Shown here one piece after another: positions 23,294 through 34,332 of a DNA stretch of 64,000 bases; position 1 is the stretch's first letter; every line of letters starts with the position of its first letter. Source of the stretch: Cercis canadensis (lineage: Eukaryota; Streptophyta; Magnoliopsida; Fabales; Fabaceae); the NCBI GenBank assembly GCA_003255065.1, contig QAOA01001229.1, positions 1,029,967-1,093,966 on the forward strand, read 5' to 3'. The notes under the pieces are model-generated. The model had not been told where the DNA came from. It worked only from the letters and a program-made list of their open reading frames with translations, and did no database searches. Position numbers and translations under genes: made by a program.

Positions 23294-26200
23294 TCACAGT
23301 AGTTCCCATTCAGAGTCACATGCATGCTGTACTTGCAGATTCTTTGAGTCCAAAGATGTTCTGGAGCTAAATGGCAAGACATTTTGTGATCGTGACTCCA
23401 GGCCAGAGTCTCCATACCATATCGCTAGTTGTTCATAATCCTTTGCTAACCTCTTCTTTGGAGCAAAAGCATCCCGGATTCTTTTCTGTTGGAAGAAAGG
23501 AGTTTGTAATGGCATATATAAGATTTCTTAATCTTTCCTAAAAGCAGAACTGGATTCAAAACTAAAGTTCATTTTCTTCTTCTTTGAAGGTAGAAGGGAT
23601 CAGACACTCAACCCTCCTTATCAAGGGAGATATGCTCAAATGGCTAAAGTTTCTCCTATATCAAAAGATAAATATTAAACATTGATTTGTCTAAATGAGA
23701 ACAGTGCAGTTATTTGGTAACTTTTCAAATTGTTAGAAGTTCTGAGCAAAACGCAAGCCATAGAAGACCATATTATGATAAAAGAATTGTCAAATTGCAA
23801 GTATAGATTCATCCTAGCTAGGTCAGCAATTGCAAGACACATCAAGTTTTCACAAGGAGGATCAATATCTTGAAAGTATAAAGAATATATACAACAACTT
23901 ATAAGATAAACTTATCCATGGGTACACATAATTACAAAGAAGAAAAGAGTACCTTATACGATCTAAGCCTTTGGGCTCTGCAGGAAACAGCATAGAGTTC
24001 ACTATCATCCACAAAAACACAGCTTTCCTCAAGCTTTTTTTCATCACTCAGTTGAATGTCCTCCATGCTGGATTTAATAGAATCGACAAGAGATTCACCT
24101 GAACAAGCAAAAGCTTTATTAGATTGTTGACAACAAAATACACCCAAAAGACCCACGTCCGCATCATCAATTTAAGATTTCAAAGTGAAATTTCTGCTCC
24201 TTCTTTATTTTTTTGTTTTTTGTTTTTTTTGTCCACATGAAATTCTACTTTCAATTTATTCACACTTTAGGCCTAAAATACAACCTGTGTGGACACACAC
24301 ATGATGTAACTGGGTGTGATTGTGATTATTGATAAACGACATCTCTCTAGCAAAATTCAAGGAAACAAAATGTGGCAAGAACAAAAGCGATAACAACTTC
24401 AAGTGAAAAAACACTCTAGTAAACTTTTCAATCAGCTACAGGCAATAACTTCCAACATCCTAAAACACTTTTCTATTTCTTAATTCAAATATACCATTTT
24501 TACCAATGAACTTGCATGCAAACATCCACTCCTTCCATGAATCAATATTTAGAACCCCAGACCAAGCAAATCCAAGACTTTAGGCAACTGATAAAGAACC
24601 ACTAGACCTGAAAACCCAACCAATGGTATCAATCAAAAAATTCCACTCTTCCAAAACGTGTAGGTATTTGGACAGTAAATAAACCATAAGCACATAATTA
24701 ATTGTTTCTCTGCCACTACACTTGCACAAACATCAGCAACAAACAATATGCCTCCTGTTTCTCAAGTTCCCTACAGCCAAATCACAATTAGAACTTTTTT
24801 TTTTTTTGGATCATTGGGAAGTCACTTGGAAAGAAAGACCAGTACCAATCATCATTATAAATTGTGAAATATACTAACCATTTGACTCCATTGATTGACT
24901 CTTGCCAGAGGAAACAAGCCCAACCTTTGATGCCATGATATGACCAGCTACATCAGAGCTTGGTGCACAAGATAAAAGTGCCATGGAGCTATCAGATATA
25001 CACCCAGCATGATCAACTGAATTGCTTTTGCTAGATTCTATTTCTAAGAAGTAGCTTCCAGATGATTTAGTGGATATACTGTCAGAAACTAGGGAACTTT
25101 TAAAGCATAAAGGTTCCACCTTCATCATAAACCTTTCACATGACAAAGTTGAAATTGCCACTTCAGAAGAAGCTACAATATCTGATGATTCTGAGCCATC
25201 AGATACACACTGATTCTTATCTGCAAAATTATTGTTAATTGTTCCTGCTTTTGAGGAGGTCTGAGACTTCACATTTGTGACTGAAGTTGCAGCAGAAACT
25301 TCAACAAGGATACCACATGTACTCTCAATACCATCAGAGGACTCACTAAATATGGAGGCTTCAAATGATTCTTTCTCACCAAGAGACCTGAAATCCAACA
25401 CTTGAGGGGTGGACAACTTCATAACATTTTCTTCGACAATCACACATGAATTTTGTTCTACCTTCACATCCAAGTTTTCCTCTGTTTCCGGTAGAGCCCC
25501 ACATCCATTGTCATAAAATCCAGAAGAGGATCCACTCAAAATTGAGGATTCAAAGGAAAGTGTGGGGTTGATAGCAGTTTGCTCAATGCTCATATGCGAC
25601 TTCTCTTTTAAGACATTAGAAGTTTCTCTTAAGCAATCATCACCAAACTCTTTCTGAGGTAAGTATGAATCTTCCATTTCAATGTAATTTGAGGAAGTTT
25701 GATCACTAACTTGATCAACAAATTCATGTCCAATGGAAGCATGAGCTTGCTGATTCTTAGCAGGATCATTTGCATTAGATTCATACAATGACTTAATGGC
25801 ATTATTGAAAGGATTTTCCTCAGTCCCTTTTTTATTTTCTTTAACACTAGCAACTGACTTAAATGAAGAGTCATGATTATTTTTCAAAGCCACTGATTGA
25901 TCTTCATGTTTCACAGAGTTGACCAAGGGAGGAAGTAGTTCTTGAACAACATCAGAATAGAACTTTTTTACACTATCTCCAACATTCTGCACCTGATTTT
26001 CAACATATTTAACAGCATCCTGAACACAACAAATTAAACGAAATTAGCATCAGCACTCAAAGACTGCAATGGAACTAAACTCCAAATGATCTGGTGAAAT
26101 GCAACATTGAAAGGGACTGTGCAAAGATCAGATCAATATGTGAAATGCTGGAACTTTTTGTTACACTGAATGAGTACAAACGTGCACGGGGGGAGGCAGA

Positions 26201-26336
26201 GAGAGCATATAGAAAAGAGATAATGAAATAGCACCTGACTTACAATATCGTCCACCTCTTGGCACACAGCTTCAAACTTCTGGTAAATATTCCCCATCCA
26301 GGTTATACCCTTTAGCTTGAAATCCATTTCGAACAT
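23294..26336 (-). CDS. Plant-conserved protein of unknown function
   Basis: Four exons (26235-26336, 24879-26019, 23953-24098, 23294-23485) encode 526 residues. The N-terminal 60 residues (MFEMDFKLKGITWMGNIYQK, then DAVKYVENQVQ and SVKKFYSDVVQELLPP) and a basic C-terminal segment (KRIRDAFAPKKRLAKDYEQL) look conserved from plant proteins I recall only as uncharacterised. The long second exon between them is Ser/Glu/Asn-rich, low in hydrophobic residues and probably disordered. There is no signal peptide, membrane segment, catalytic motif or known domain. The basic tail could act as a nuclear localisation signal; this is inference. Exon 1 could alternatively end at ATT/GTAAGT, 9 bp earlier and still in frame; I chose CAG/GTGCTA because SQDAVKYVENQ fits what I remember of relatives. 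The long 5' leader is described separately. Confidence 0.8.
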
Positions 26337-28110
26337 GCACTACTATGCCAGGACCAAAGCTTAGGAAGGTGAGGAAGTCACTTAAGCTAGCCCTGGTTAC
26401 ACATAAAATAGTAAATGTAAAACAACTCAAATGACAAACTGTCTTACACAGTGTGATATATATCTATATTAGGTATTGCACCTTAGTTACCTTAATTTAA
26501 CACTAACATTAAAAAAAACATTAAACATGCCATCAGTTACACACTTCCATGAAAATTACAACACATAAAGTTGATTATGGAAGAGCAAAAAAGTTCCCTA
26601 CCTAAAATATTAGGATTAAAGAATGTCAAATTCAATCAAAATCAAGAAAGTAGTAGAATGGAAATTCGGAGATCATAACATTAGTATAAGAAGTTGACTT
26701 TCAGAAATTAAAGCCTACATGCCTTTCATTTAACAATTCCAAATCCCAAGGCTTATGCCATAGCACCTTTAAAAGCCTATTAAGTTGGAATCTACTTAGT
26801 TCTGTCTAGTTTTCCAATAGCTTAGTTTCACATATAAACATATGCTGTTTGAAAACAAGCTCAATTCAGTTTCACAGCATCTATTTGACATTATTTTGAA
26901 CATTCCCCTGGAATGAGTATATAATTTTGACTTTCATCTAATAGGCTCAATTAATAAAGTTGATCCCAAAAACTCATCCATATAGGTTCCTGAGATTCCA
27001 CCAGTCATCAACAAGGTTACCAATTGAAAAGCAGAAGGAGTATATAAAGCACTTTGAAATTCCTACAACCATAGCCTGATTCCATTGGAGTAAAAACAAC
27101 ATGCAATAGTGTTCTAAAACCTAAATCATTGACTCCAGGTGAAAAACAGAACCTGAGTTGCAATTATTAAAATCTTTTCAATAATTCACCAAAATTAAAC
27201 TAGAAACTCAATGCACTCTTTCCCTCTCAGGTGTCATCAGAGTCAACATAGAAGTACTACATTCATACCTAGTACACACGAAGTTAAATATATATTTGCA
27301 TGGATATACGTAGAGTATTCTCATATATAAGTATTTAGTGTTGCTAAAAAACAGGAAAATATACTACCTTTACCAAACCCATGTAGTCCGTGATCAAATT
27401 TACAGTACATAGACGAATTAAGCTACTAGCTATTCAGAAGGGAAGGAAAAGCACTTCATCCTACAGCCATAAGATGATTTCATTGGAGTAAAAACAATGT
27501 GCAAAAGGGTTCTAATCTGAGTCATTGAATCCAGATGAAAGCCAGAATCTGGGTAGCAATTATTACAATCCTTTCAACAATTCACCAAAATTATACCAGA
27601 AACCCAATGTACTATTTTCCCTCTTGGGTGCCATCAAAGTCAACTAAAAGTAAGTACATGCATAGCTACGTACACAAACATCCAAATATATACTTGCATG
27701 GATAATAATATATATACAGAGTATTCTTAAGAAGAAGTATATATATAATGTTGCTAACAAAAAGGCAAAGATACTACCTTTATACAAACCCATATAGCCC
27801 GTGATCAAATTTACTCGTAACCCATATAGTTTGGTGATCAAACCGGTAATTCCAAAACCCATTATACCGAAAAATCTAATTTGCCAGAATTGAAGGAGAG
27901 GAACAAGAAAGGGAGAGGAGAAAGGCGATGATCTGTTACCGGTAACAAACAGCCGGACAGAGTATGACTGGCTAACTTCAGTTGAACCGTAGCCGAGGTA
28001 TGGCTTAGCAGTAGGAAGGAAAGGGTTTTGAGAGTTGGGAGACCGAGGGGTTTAGGTAGCTTTGATGGAACTAGAGAAAACAAAAACAAAAAAAATATAT
28101 ATATATATAT
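26337..28110 (-). other. 5' leader and promoter of the unknown gene
   Basis: Pyrimidine-rich leader-like sequence on the minus strand at about 27880-28090, just below a tatatata tract at 28097-28111, suggests transcription starts near 28090. The ATG is at 26336, so a leader intron of about 1.5 kb must be removed; candidate donors are GTAACAGATC near 27942 and GTATAATGGG near 27866. The interval also contains a tandem duplication (27061-27815). Confidence 0.4.
27061..27815. repeat. Imperfect tandem duplication, two copies of about 350 bp
   Basis: Copy 1 is about 27061-27403 and copy 2 about 27459-27815. They share ordered blocks: ccattggagtaaaaacaa, ttcaccaaaatta, tttgcatggata, actaccttta and gtgatcaaattta. 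Each copy ends, on the minus strand, with a candidate donor AAAG/GTAGTAT, so a leader exon may have been duplicated. Confidence 0.75.
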
Positions 28111-28112
28111 AG

Positions 28113-29300
28113 CGGCCGTTGCCGAATAGAAATAGGATTTTGGTGACTTGGGAAAGTAGAATTACGGTTGGACTTGGATACAAGAGCTTCCCGCGGTTAT
28201 AAAATTCCCACTTTTACTCATCTTTCCTTAATATTTTTTTATATTTGAGTTGTTTTAAAAATATTTATTATTAATTTAAATTATATCAATTACATCCTTT
28301 GTGTTTTGTAATTAGATATACATATTTCACTCATGTAACATGTACTATATCTTTTGATGTTTTTTTTTTTTTTTTTTTGATTTTTTTNTCTTAAGTTTTA
28401 CCTAAGACTAATCTTTCGAAGTATTGTCAAGCGTTAAAGCGAGGACCTCATTTTTACAAATTTAACTGCTATTTAACCTAATCAATCATTTCAGGTGACC
28501 AAAATAATAAAATGCCTACAAAATCTTTGATAAATATTTTTTAAATTTTGATTGATCAAATAATAATATTTTTTATGTTTATCATGTAAAATGTGAATAA
28601 TGATTAAACTTACATCTTATTTATTTATTAAATAATTTTTAACTAAATTATATTTAAATCATTCTAGCTTGCTCCCTTTTTAAAAACTGAAAAAAAAAAT
28701 GTTTTTACTTTCAATTTGAACAAAGATGGAATAAAGTATGTCTATTTATAATCAGTTATCATAAGAGGGCCGAAGATTAATTGAAATAAGACTGAGTGTG
28801 TATTGAAAACAAATAGTTACGCATTTTAACCTTTCATATTTTCTTAATCGTTTTAACTTGGCAAGGCCAAAAAAAAAAGTCGTCGTAGCTTAGACAGAGG
28901 GATCTATAAAAGGCACTCTCACTTAAATAAAATGCATATAAACATTATGAAAGTGACAATATTGGTAAAGGATACACAGCTCTTCTTTTTGCATATTTTT
29001 ACAGTATTCTTTACACTTTATAAAGTCAAACTCTTAAAGAAAATCTGAAATCACTTTTTCACAAATTAATTAAACATACACTGACCGTCGTTGTCATAAT
29101 TGTATAATAATAACATTGTGCATTAAAGGCGACTCCCTAGGAAACGAGGAGATGGCAGCAGTAGCAATCTAGTTTAATTTAATCATTCAACGATCAGAAG
29201 ATCACCGGCGAGAAAGGGAAAGGGAAAGAGAAAAAGGATTAGAAGACATGGCAGTACAATGGCATCTTGCATCTCGTTTACTAGTTTAGAAGTGCATCAA
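28113..29300. other. AT-rich intergenic sequence
   Basis: No gene is recognised. It includes a T-run with the undetermined base 28388, and a decayed repeat segment near 28415-28450 similar to 570-610. A 13-codon frame at 29248 has no support. Confidence 0.45.
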
Positions 29301-32300
29301 TCAACGTGTATGTATTGACACTATATTATTGTTATCAATAAAAACAAGGCGTTGTCTGTATACAATTGTTACAGGTTTAATAAGTAGAATCCTCCTATTA
29401 AACTACCATATAGCACCTCACATTCAGATTAGGCCACAAATTCTATACTGCAAAAATCTTGTAAGAGACTCTGCGAGCGGACTCAAAATCCAAGGCAATG
29501 CAGCAGCCACATAGTAGGCTGTTGATTGGTTCATTAAGGAGCCAAGCCCACCACCAACTTGGAGAAGCTGTAACAACCTTCCTTCCCCCATAGTTTTCAG
29601 GCTCCCGAGAGGTAGAGTGGAAGAAGAATTTTTTACCATAGTTGATGACAAGAGAGGCAATGACAATTGATTATTCCCAATTTGATTCCATATGACATGA
29701 AGATACTCCACAGATGCCCAATAATCTAGTTCATACTCAGACTAAACACTTTTCTCGGCAAGGGAACACATAAGATGGTACGTGAAACAAGCATAACTTG
29801 ACCAACCACCACCGAATGCAGGACAGATTAATTGTAAGATATGCATCGCAAACAATCATACAACATCAACATCCTCGATCAAACCTTCAATCCTCATATC
29901 AACCTAGTCAAAATCAGAACCAGATACCCTCCCATGCCAGAGAGAAAATAATCTTAAACAGCACAGCATTCAAGTACATATGTAGGAATGGTGGTGCAGA
30001 TCAAAAACGTCACCATTAGATTTATCAGATATCAATTTGATCCAATGCAAAGAAGACTACAGAAGGCACGAAATTCTTCACCTTGTTTTCAAAATGTCAC
30101 TATTACTATTTTTATTCTAGGGCTTTTAACAAACATGTGTAACTTAGCTCCATTCTCAAAGAAGCACACCTACATACTACGCAGAAATTACGACATATCT
30201 CAAATGAGAGCAGTATCTGAAATAGAAAAGCAAACTATCCACCAGAATACACCTTACGTTAAAAATGCAAACAAAAACAAAAAAGGTTTATCTAAGTACA
30301 AACATTTCATACCACTCCGTCAGAGTTGGTAGGTACTTATGCTAGAGATGAGAGGGGAGAAAAAAGAAGTAGAAGCGGGAGAAACCCAAATAAATAAATT
30401 GCTTGAGCAACCCAGGCCTAGATTTAAAGAAAGCAAAATAGAGAGAGTTTGACCTCACAGGTATCCAAGATAGGACCACTAAGATTTTTGAACAAGTCAT
30501 CTCATCAGTTCAAAACAATGTAGCATTTTCCTAACCATGAACATTAACGAGAAACCAAGGAAAAGCAAAAGAAAACATGGGGTGGCATCCATCAATCTAT
30601 ACATTATCACTTCACAGAGACAAATAAGGCCATGGGATATCCCATCATGAGATAGTACACGTCAATGTTCAGCAATGAGCACAATACAACATAATTTGGA
30701 ATTAAGGATGCATATTCCATTAATAATCCCTTCACAGAGACAAAGAAGGTCATGGGATATCCCATCATGAGATAGTACAGGTCAATGTTCAGAAATGAGC
30801 ACAATACAACATAATTTGGAATTAAGGATGCATATTCCATTAATAATCCACCCTTGAATATCAGAGAGTACCGGTTCCAAATGGGTAGGAGCCAACAATC
30901 TCATGATAGTAAACCAGACACACAAGCCTTCTCGTCTAAATGCTATCGGATGGCAGTAACAGCAACCTTTAGCCAATTTTCCAATTTCACAACCTTTTAT
31001 TACATGAATGTCATAATGTTGCAGACTAACTCAATATGAGAACCTTGTGTTTTGCCATTGGGGGTAAAGTCATAGAAGGTTCATAAGGAAAAAAATACTC
31101 AACATGACAACAAGTATGGATGAGAAACAATATCTAAACAGAACTGAGCAGGCCACTCATGATTCAAGAAGCAACACAAATCTATGCCAGTGAATCATAC
31201 AACACAAGCCTGATACAATTAGATGACCGCACACTAACTCAATGAACATGCCTTGAGTAAAAAAGAAAATTTTGTTATATATAACTTACATGAGTTAAAA
31301 AGAAAATTCTGAATATATTCACAGCCTTAAGTCACCAGTGAAAAACTGCAATGAAAAATATCTATATTCTAAAACAATTAAAACCATCTCGCCAAAAACT
31401 TTAAATTGAAAATATAAAAAAAAAAAACTATATAATTAGAATACAGAGTCAGCAAATGAACATAACCAGAACTATATATAATAAAAACAAAGGTCAAAAC
31501 AGTACATATGCTCTAAAAGTACAAAACTAGACTAACTCAGCTGCTTTAACTAACAACACTCAAGTTAAAGCTTAAAAAAAGGAGCAGATGAATTCAAGTG
31601 GCTGTAAGACAGGCTAAGACATTTCATTACACCAGAGCACATAGTCTGCAATCACGCAATCACCAGAACCACATAAAGCATCTGCGCCCAATAAGCGATG
31701 ATACACCTGAATCAAACATCCATTCAACTCAATCCATCATTCCACAACCATCATTCAAAGCAAATTATATTCTAAAAGCAATTGCTTAAAACATGCAAAC
31801 AGATCATGGCTTAATTTTCTTGTGAACTATAGTAATCAAATAGCTCATGTCAAGGCACACGGCTCAGACAACCCCACTTTCAATTTCAAAGATAAAACCA
31901 AGAATGTAAAGAAAAAGAATCAGAAACAAAGAATACAGAATCCCCACTACAATGAGTCAGCAAGCAACTTGAGTAAACCAAAGACCAAGTTGTCAGGAGA
32001 TAACAAACAAAAAACACAAGGACATCACTCCCAAGTCTGCATCAAGGTTAATCTAAAAGAGTAATGCTACTCAGTTTAGCAACAAGTTTGTCAAGAAAAA
32101 TTCTGGTTGCCTAGCATTTTCCAATGTATAAACAGATATAAACCTTACCACAGACAACTTCTAATGTTTAACAAGCACTCAACATAGAAAAACGCCTAAG
32201 ATAATTTTTTCAAAGCCCATAGCATGCAACTTATGAATGTGAATTGAAAGAGAATGTAACCAAAAGGTTGCAGTCAAAGAAAGAAAAACAACCAGAAAAA

Positions 32301-33066
32301 AGTAGAGCACGCAATATATTATGGGGCAACCTGCTGTTCACAACAGAAGTCAATTAAAAACTGCTTCCTGGCCCCAGTCAATACAAAACAGAACAATAAA
32401 AGAATCCATACAGCTAGTTACCTCCCATATATGACAATTACAATGACAATTACAGACCTCTCTTCTCTCAATGATCAAATATCTTTAGTGACTCAGTATA
32501 TGATCTCATACTTCATGTCATATATCCAAGTGAGGAGACAAATACTGACATACTCAAGAACCCAATAATATCATCAACAAGACAAGTGCTAAGGTAAGTT
32601 AACAAGAATGTTGGTGGCATACACAATTTAAATAGAAGGGGCACTTATATGGCATCAACATTATGCAGTCCCAAAGGACACGGCCAAACTACAAGCAGCA
32701 ACTTCACTATCACAAATGTGATGGTCATCCCTACGTTACTTATTGCTGATTTTAGATTACATGAAACCCATTAATGTCAAAACTAAAATGATATTGAAGA
32801 ACAAATTAAGATAAACTTATCAAATAAGAAGTCTAAGGAAACAAATCAAAAAGTTAAATAATCCAATTATGATGAAAGCACATGAAGGGAACACAGATAA
32901 CAGAGGTACAAGGGCTATAAGAAATCAAACTGCAGAATATCTACAAACAATCTTCTAAAGATCGATCATGCTTAATAGTCAGCGTTACCATGCCAAAAAA
33001 TTCTCTTGAATTAAACATCCGACCAATGTAGTTAGCAATAGCCAGAAACAATCAAAGAATATTACC
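29301..33066 (-). other. Probable intron-containing 3' UTR region of UBA2C
   Basis: No protein gene is recognised in 3.7 kb. The UBA2C stop codon TGA is followed two bases later by GTAATATT, a usable 5' splice site, so transcription probably continues into this region with spliced 3' UTR exons. UBA2 genes are known to produce splice variants. Less AT-rich sequence at about 29424-29740 on the minus strand is a candidate terminal exon. Exon limits cannot be fixed without transcripts. The region holds a 120-bp tandem repeat at 30610. Confidence 0.35.
30610..30849. repeat. 120-bp exact-period tandem repeat, two copies
   Basis: Copies at 30610-30729 and 30730-30849 start cttcacagagacaaa and end ttaataatcc. 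Only a few substitutions separate them, so the duplication is young. Each unit contains the palindrome tgggatatccca. The 120-bp period is a multiple of three, which is why open frames in the two units have the same protein words; no gene is implied. Confidence 0.9.
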
Positions 33067-34332
33067 TCAGTAGTAAGGGGGCACATTTGGATACATTGCG
33101 CCAGGTGGAACTCTAGGTACAGGTGACGCTCCAGTAGGCTGGTGATGCTGATTCGGGTACCCAGATGATGATAAAGTGTAATGTCCACTCTCTGGATAGC
33201 CTCCAGCAGGCATTCCAGCTGAAGTCGGCAATCTATACAAACCAGCGCCACCCAATGCACCACTACCTCCGCCCAAGCCTGTGGCACCACTACCGCCCAA
33301 TCCACCAAAACCAGATGACGCATTCCCACCATAACCGCCATAAGGACCACCAAGCCCACCGTACCCGCCAGCAAGCGATGAGGGAGCCTGATTACCAACC
33401 GAGGACAATCCCGGACCACCCAACGATGAATTCAGAGGATGATTACCCAGAGGTGGCTGACCCTGAAGTCCACCCGTAAACCCACCATAGCCAACGGATC
33501 CAGCATACGACCCTGGCACAGAAGACGGTGGAGCCATACCCATTCCATCCCCATGAGAGTTTCCAGGACCCTGCACTCCATCTCCCATTGGGCCACCCCC
33601 CCGTTTCCCTTGCTTCCCATCTATCGCCAACTTGCAAGTCAGTTGCTTTCCCTCAACAGTCTTCACCGGATCCACAAGTGCTGCTTGTGCTCCCTCCGCT
33701 GTCTTATAAACAAACAAAGCAAACCCCTTTGACTTACCCGTCTGCTTGTCAAACCCCAATGGTCCTTCTTCAATCTCTCCATACAGTGAAAAGTGAGCCA
33801 ATAATTTATCGGCCGGTAGCTCCGACGGAACATTTGCCACGTATATTTTCCTCAACGCAATGTCTGCCGCGTTCGTATTCGAACCCGAATTTCCAGCCGC
33901 CGCAAGCTGCGTAACAGTGACGCGACCATCTATCCTCTTGCTGGGCTCCTTGAGAGCAAGCAAAGCACCATCAACGTGCTTAAAAGTGACAAATCCATAG
34001 CCCCTGGATTTACCAGTGGCCTTATCGGTAATCACGACAGCTTCTTCAAGCTCACCGTAGGTTGAGAAAAGGGAGCGGAGGCCGTCGGTGGTGGTGTCCC
34101 ACCCAAGCCCACGAATAAACAGCTTACGCTGAGCGACATCAGGATCTGCAATTGATCGGACAGCGTCGAGGACGTCGGCGTGGCGAACGACGGCGTCCTG
34201 GAGGATATCGATGAGCTGTTCGGGGTTGAAGCGCTCGATAATTCTACGCGCGTCAGCAGGGGAAAGCTTGAGATCGGAATCGACAGGGACAACCCCGTTT
34301 TCGTCAATCTTACGCTTCTTGGTGAGATCCAT
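33067..34332 (-). CDS. UBA2C: UBP1-associated RNA-binding protein UBA2C
   Basis: A nuclear hnRNP-like protein of 421 residues, coding sequence in one exon. RRM1 has RNP2 LFIRGL (71-76) and RNP1 [10 protein letters not shown] (108-117). RRM2 has RNP2 IYVANV (163-168) and RNP1 [10 protein letters not shown] (201-210). Residues 240-421 are Gly/Ser/Pro-rich with repeated GGYGG/GGLGG and the tail [19 protein letters not shown]. Arabidopsis UBA2 proteins associate with the oligouridylate binder UBP1, stabilise or bind U-rich mRNAs, and respond to wounding or ABA. The overall order, the N-terminal [13 protein letters not shown] and the C-terminus match UBA2C (At3g15010). A donor-like GTAATATT lies immediately after the stop codon. 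MORF8, its Arabidopsis neighbour, is also its neighbour here. Confidence 0.95.
   Translation of the reverse strand: MDLTKKRKIDENGVVPVDSDLKLSPADARRIIERFNPEQLIDILQDAVVRHADVLDAVRSIADPDVAQRKLFIRGLGWDTTTDGLRSLFSTYGELEEAVVITDKATGKSRGYGFVTFKHVDGALLALKEPSKRIDGRVTVTQLAAAGNSGSNTNAADIALRKIYVANVPSELPADKLLAHFSLYGEIEEGPLGFDKQTGKSKGFALFVYKTAEGAQAALVDPVKTVEGKQLTCKLAIDGKQGKRGGGPMGDGVQGPGNSHGDGMGMAPPSSVPGSYAGSVGYGGFTGGLQGQPPLGNHPLNSSLGGPGLSSVGNQAPSSLAGGYGGLGGPYGGYGGNASSGFGGLGGSGATGLGGGSGALGGAGLYRLPTSAGMPAGGYPESGHYTLSSSGYPNQHHQPTGASPVPRVPPGAMYPNVPPYY

Noticed and set aside
26226-26234. Alternative donor GTAAGT at the end of exon 1 of the unknown gene, 9 bp earlier
   Set aside because: It is in frame and a good consensus, but the longer exon ending CAG fits remembered relatives; it may be an alternative site.
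29988-30332. 114-codon plus-strand frame
   Set aside because: No recognisable domain, surrounded by AT-rich non-coding sequence, and antisense to the probable UBA2C 3' region.
33165-33914. Frames opposite the UBA2C Gly-rich domain
   Set aside because: Complement of a low-complexity GC-rich coding stretch; no domain and no splice context.
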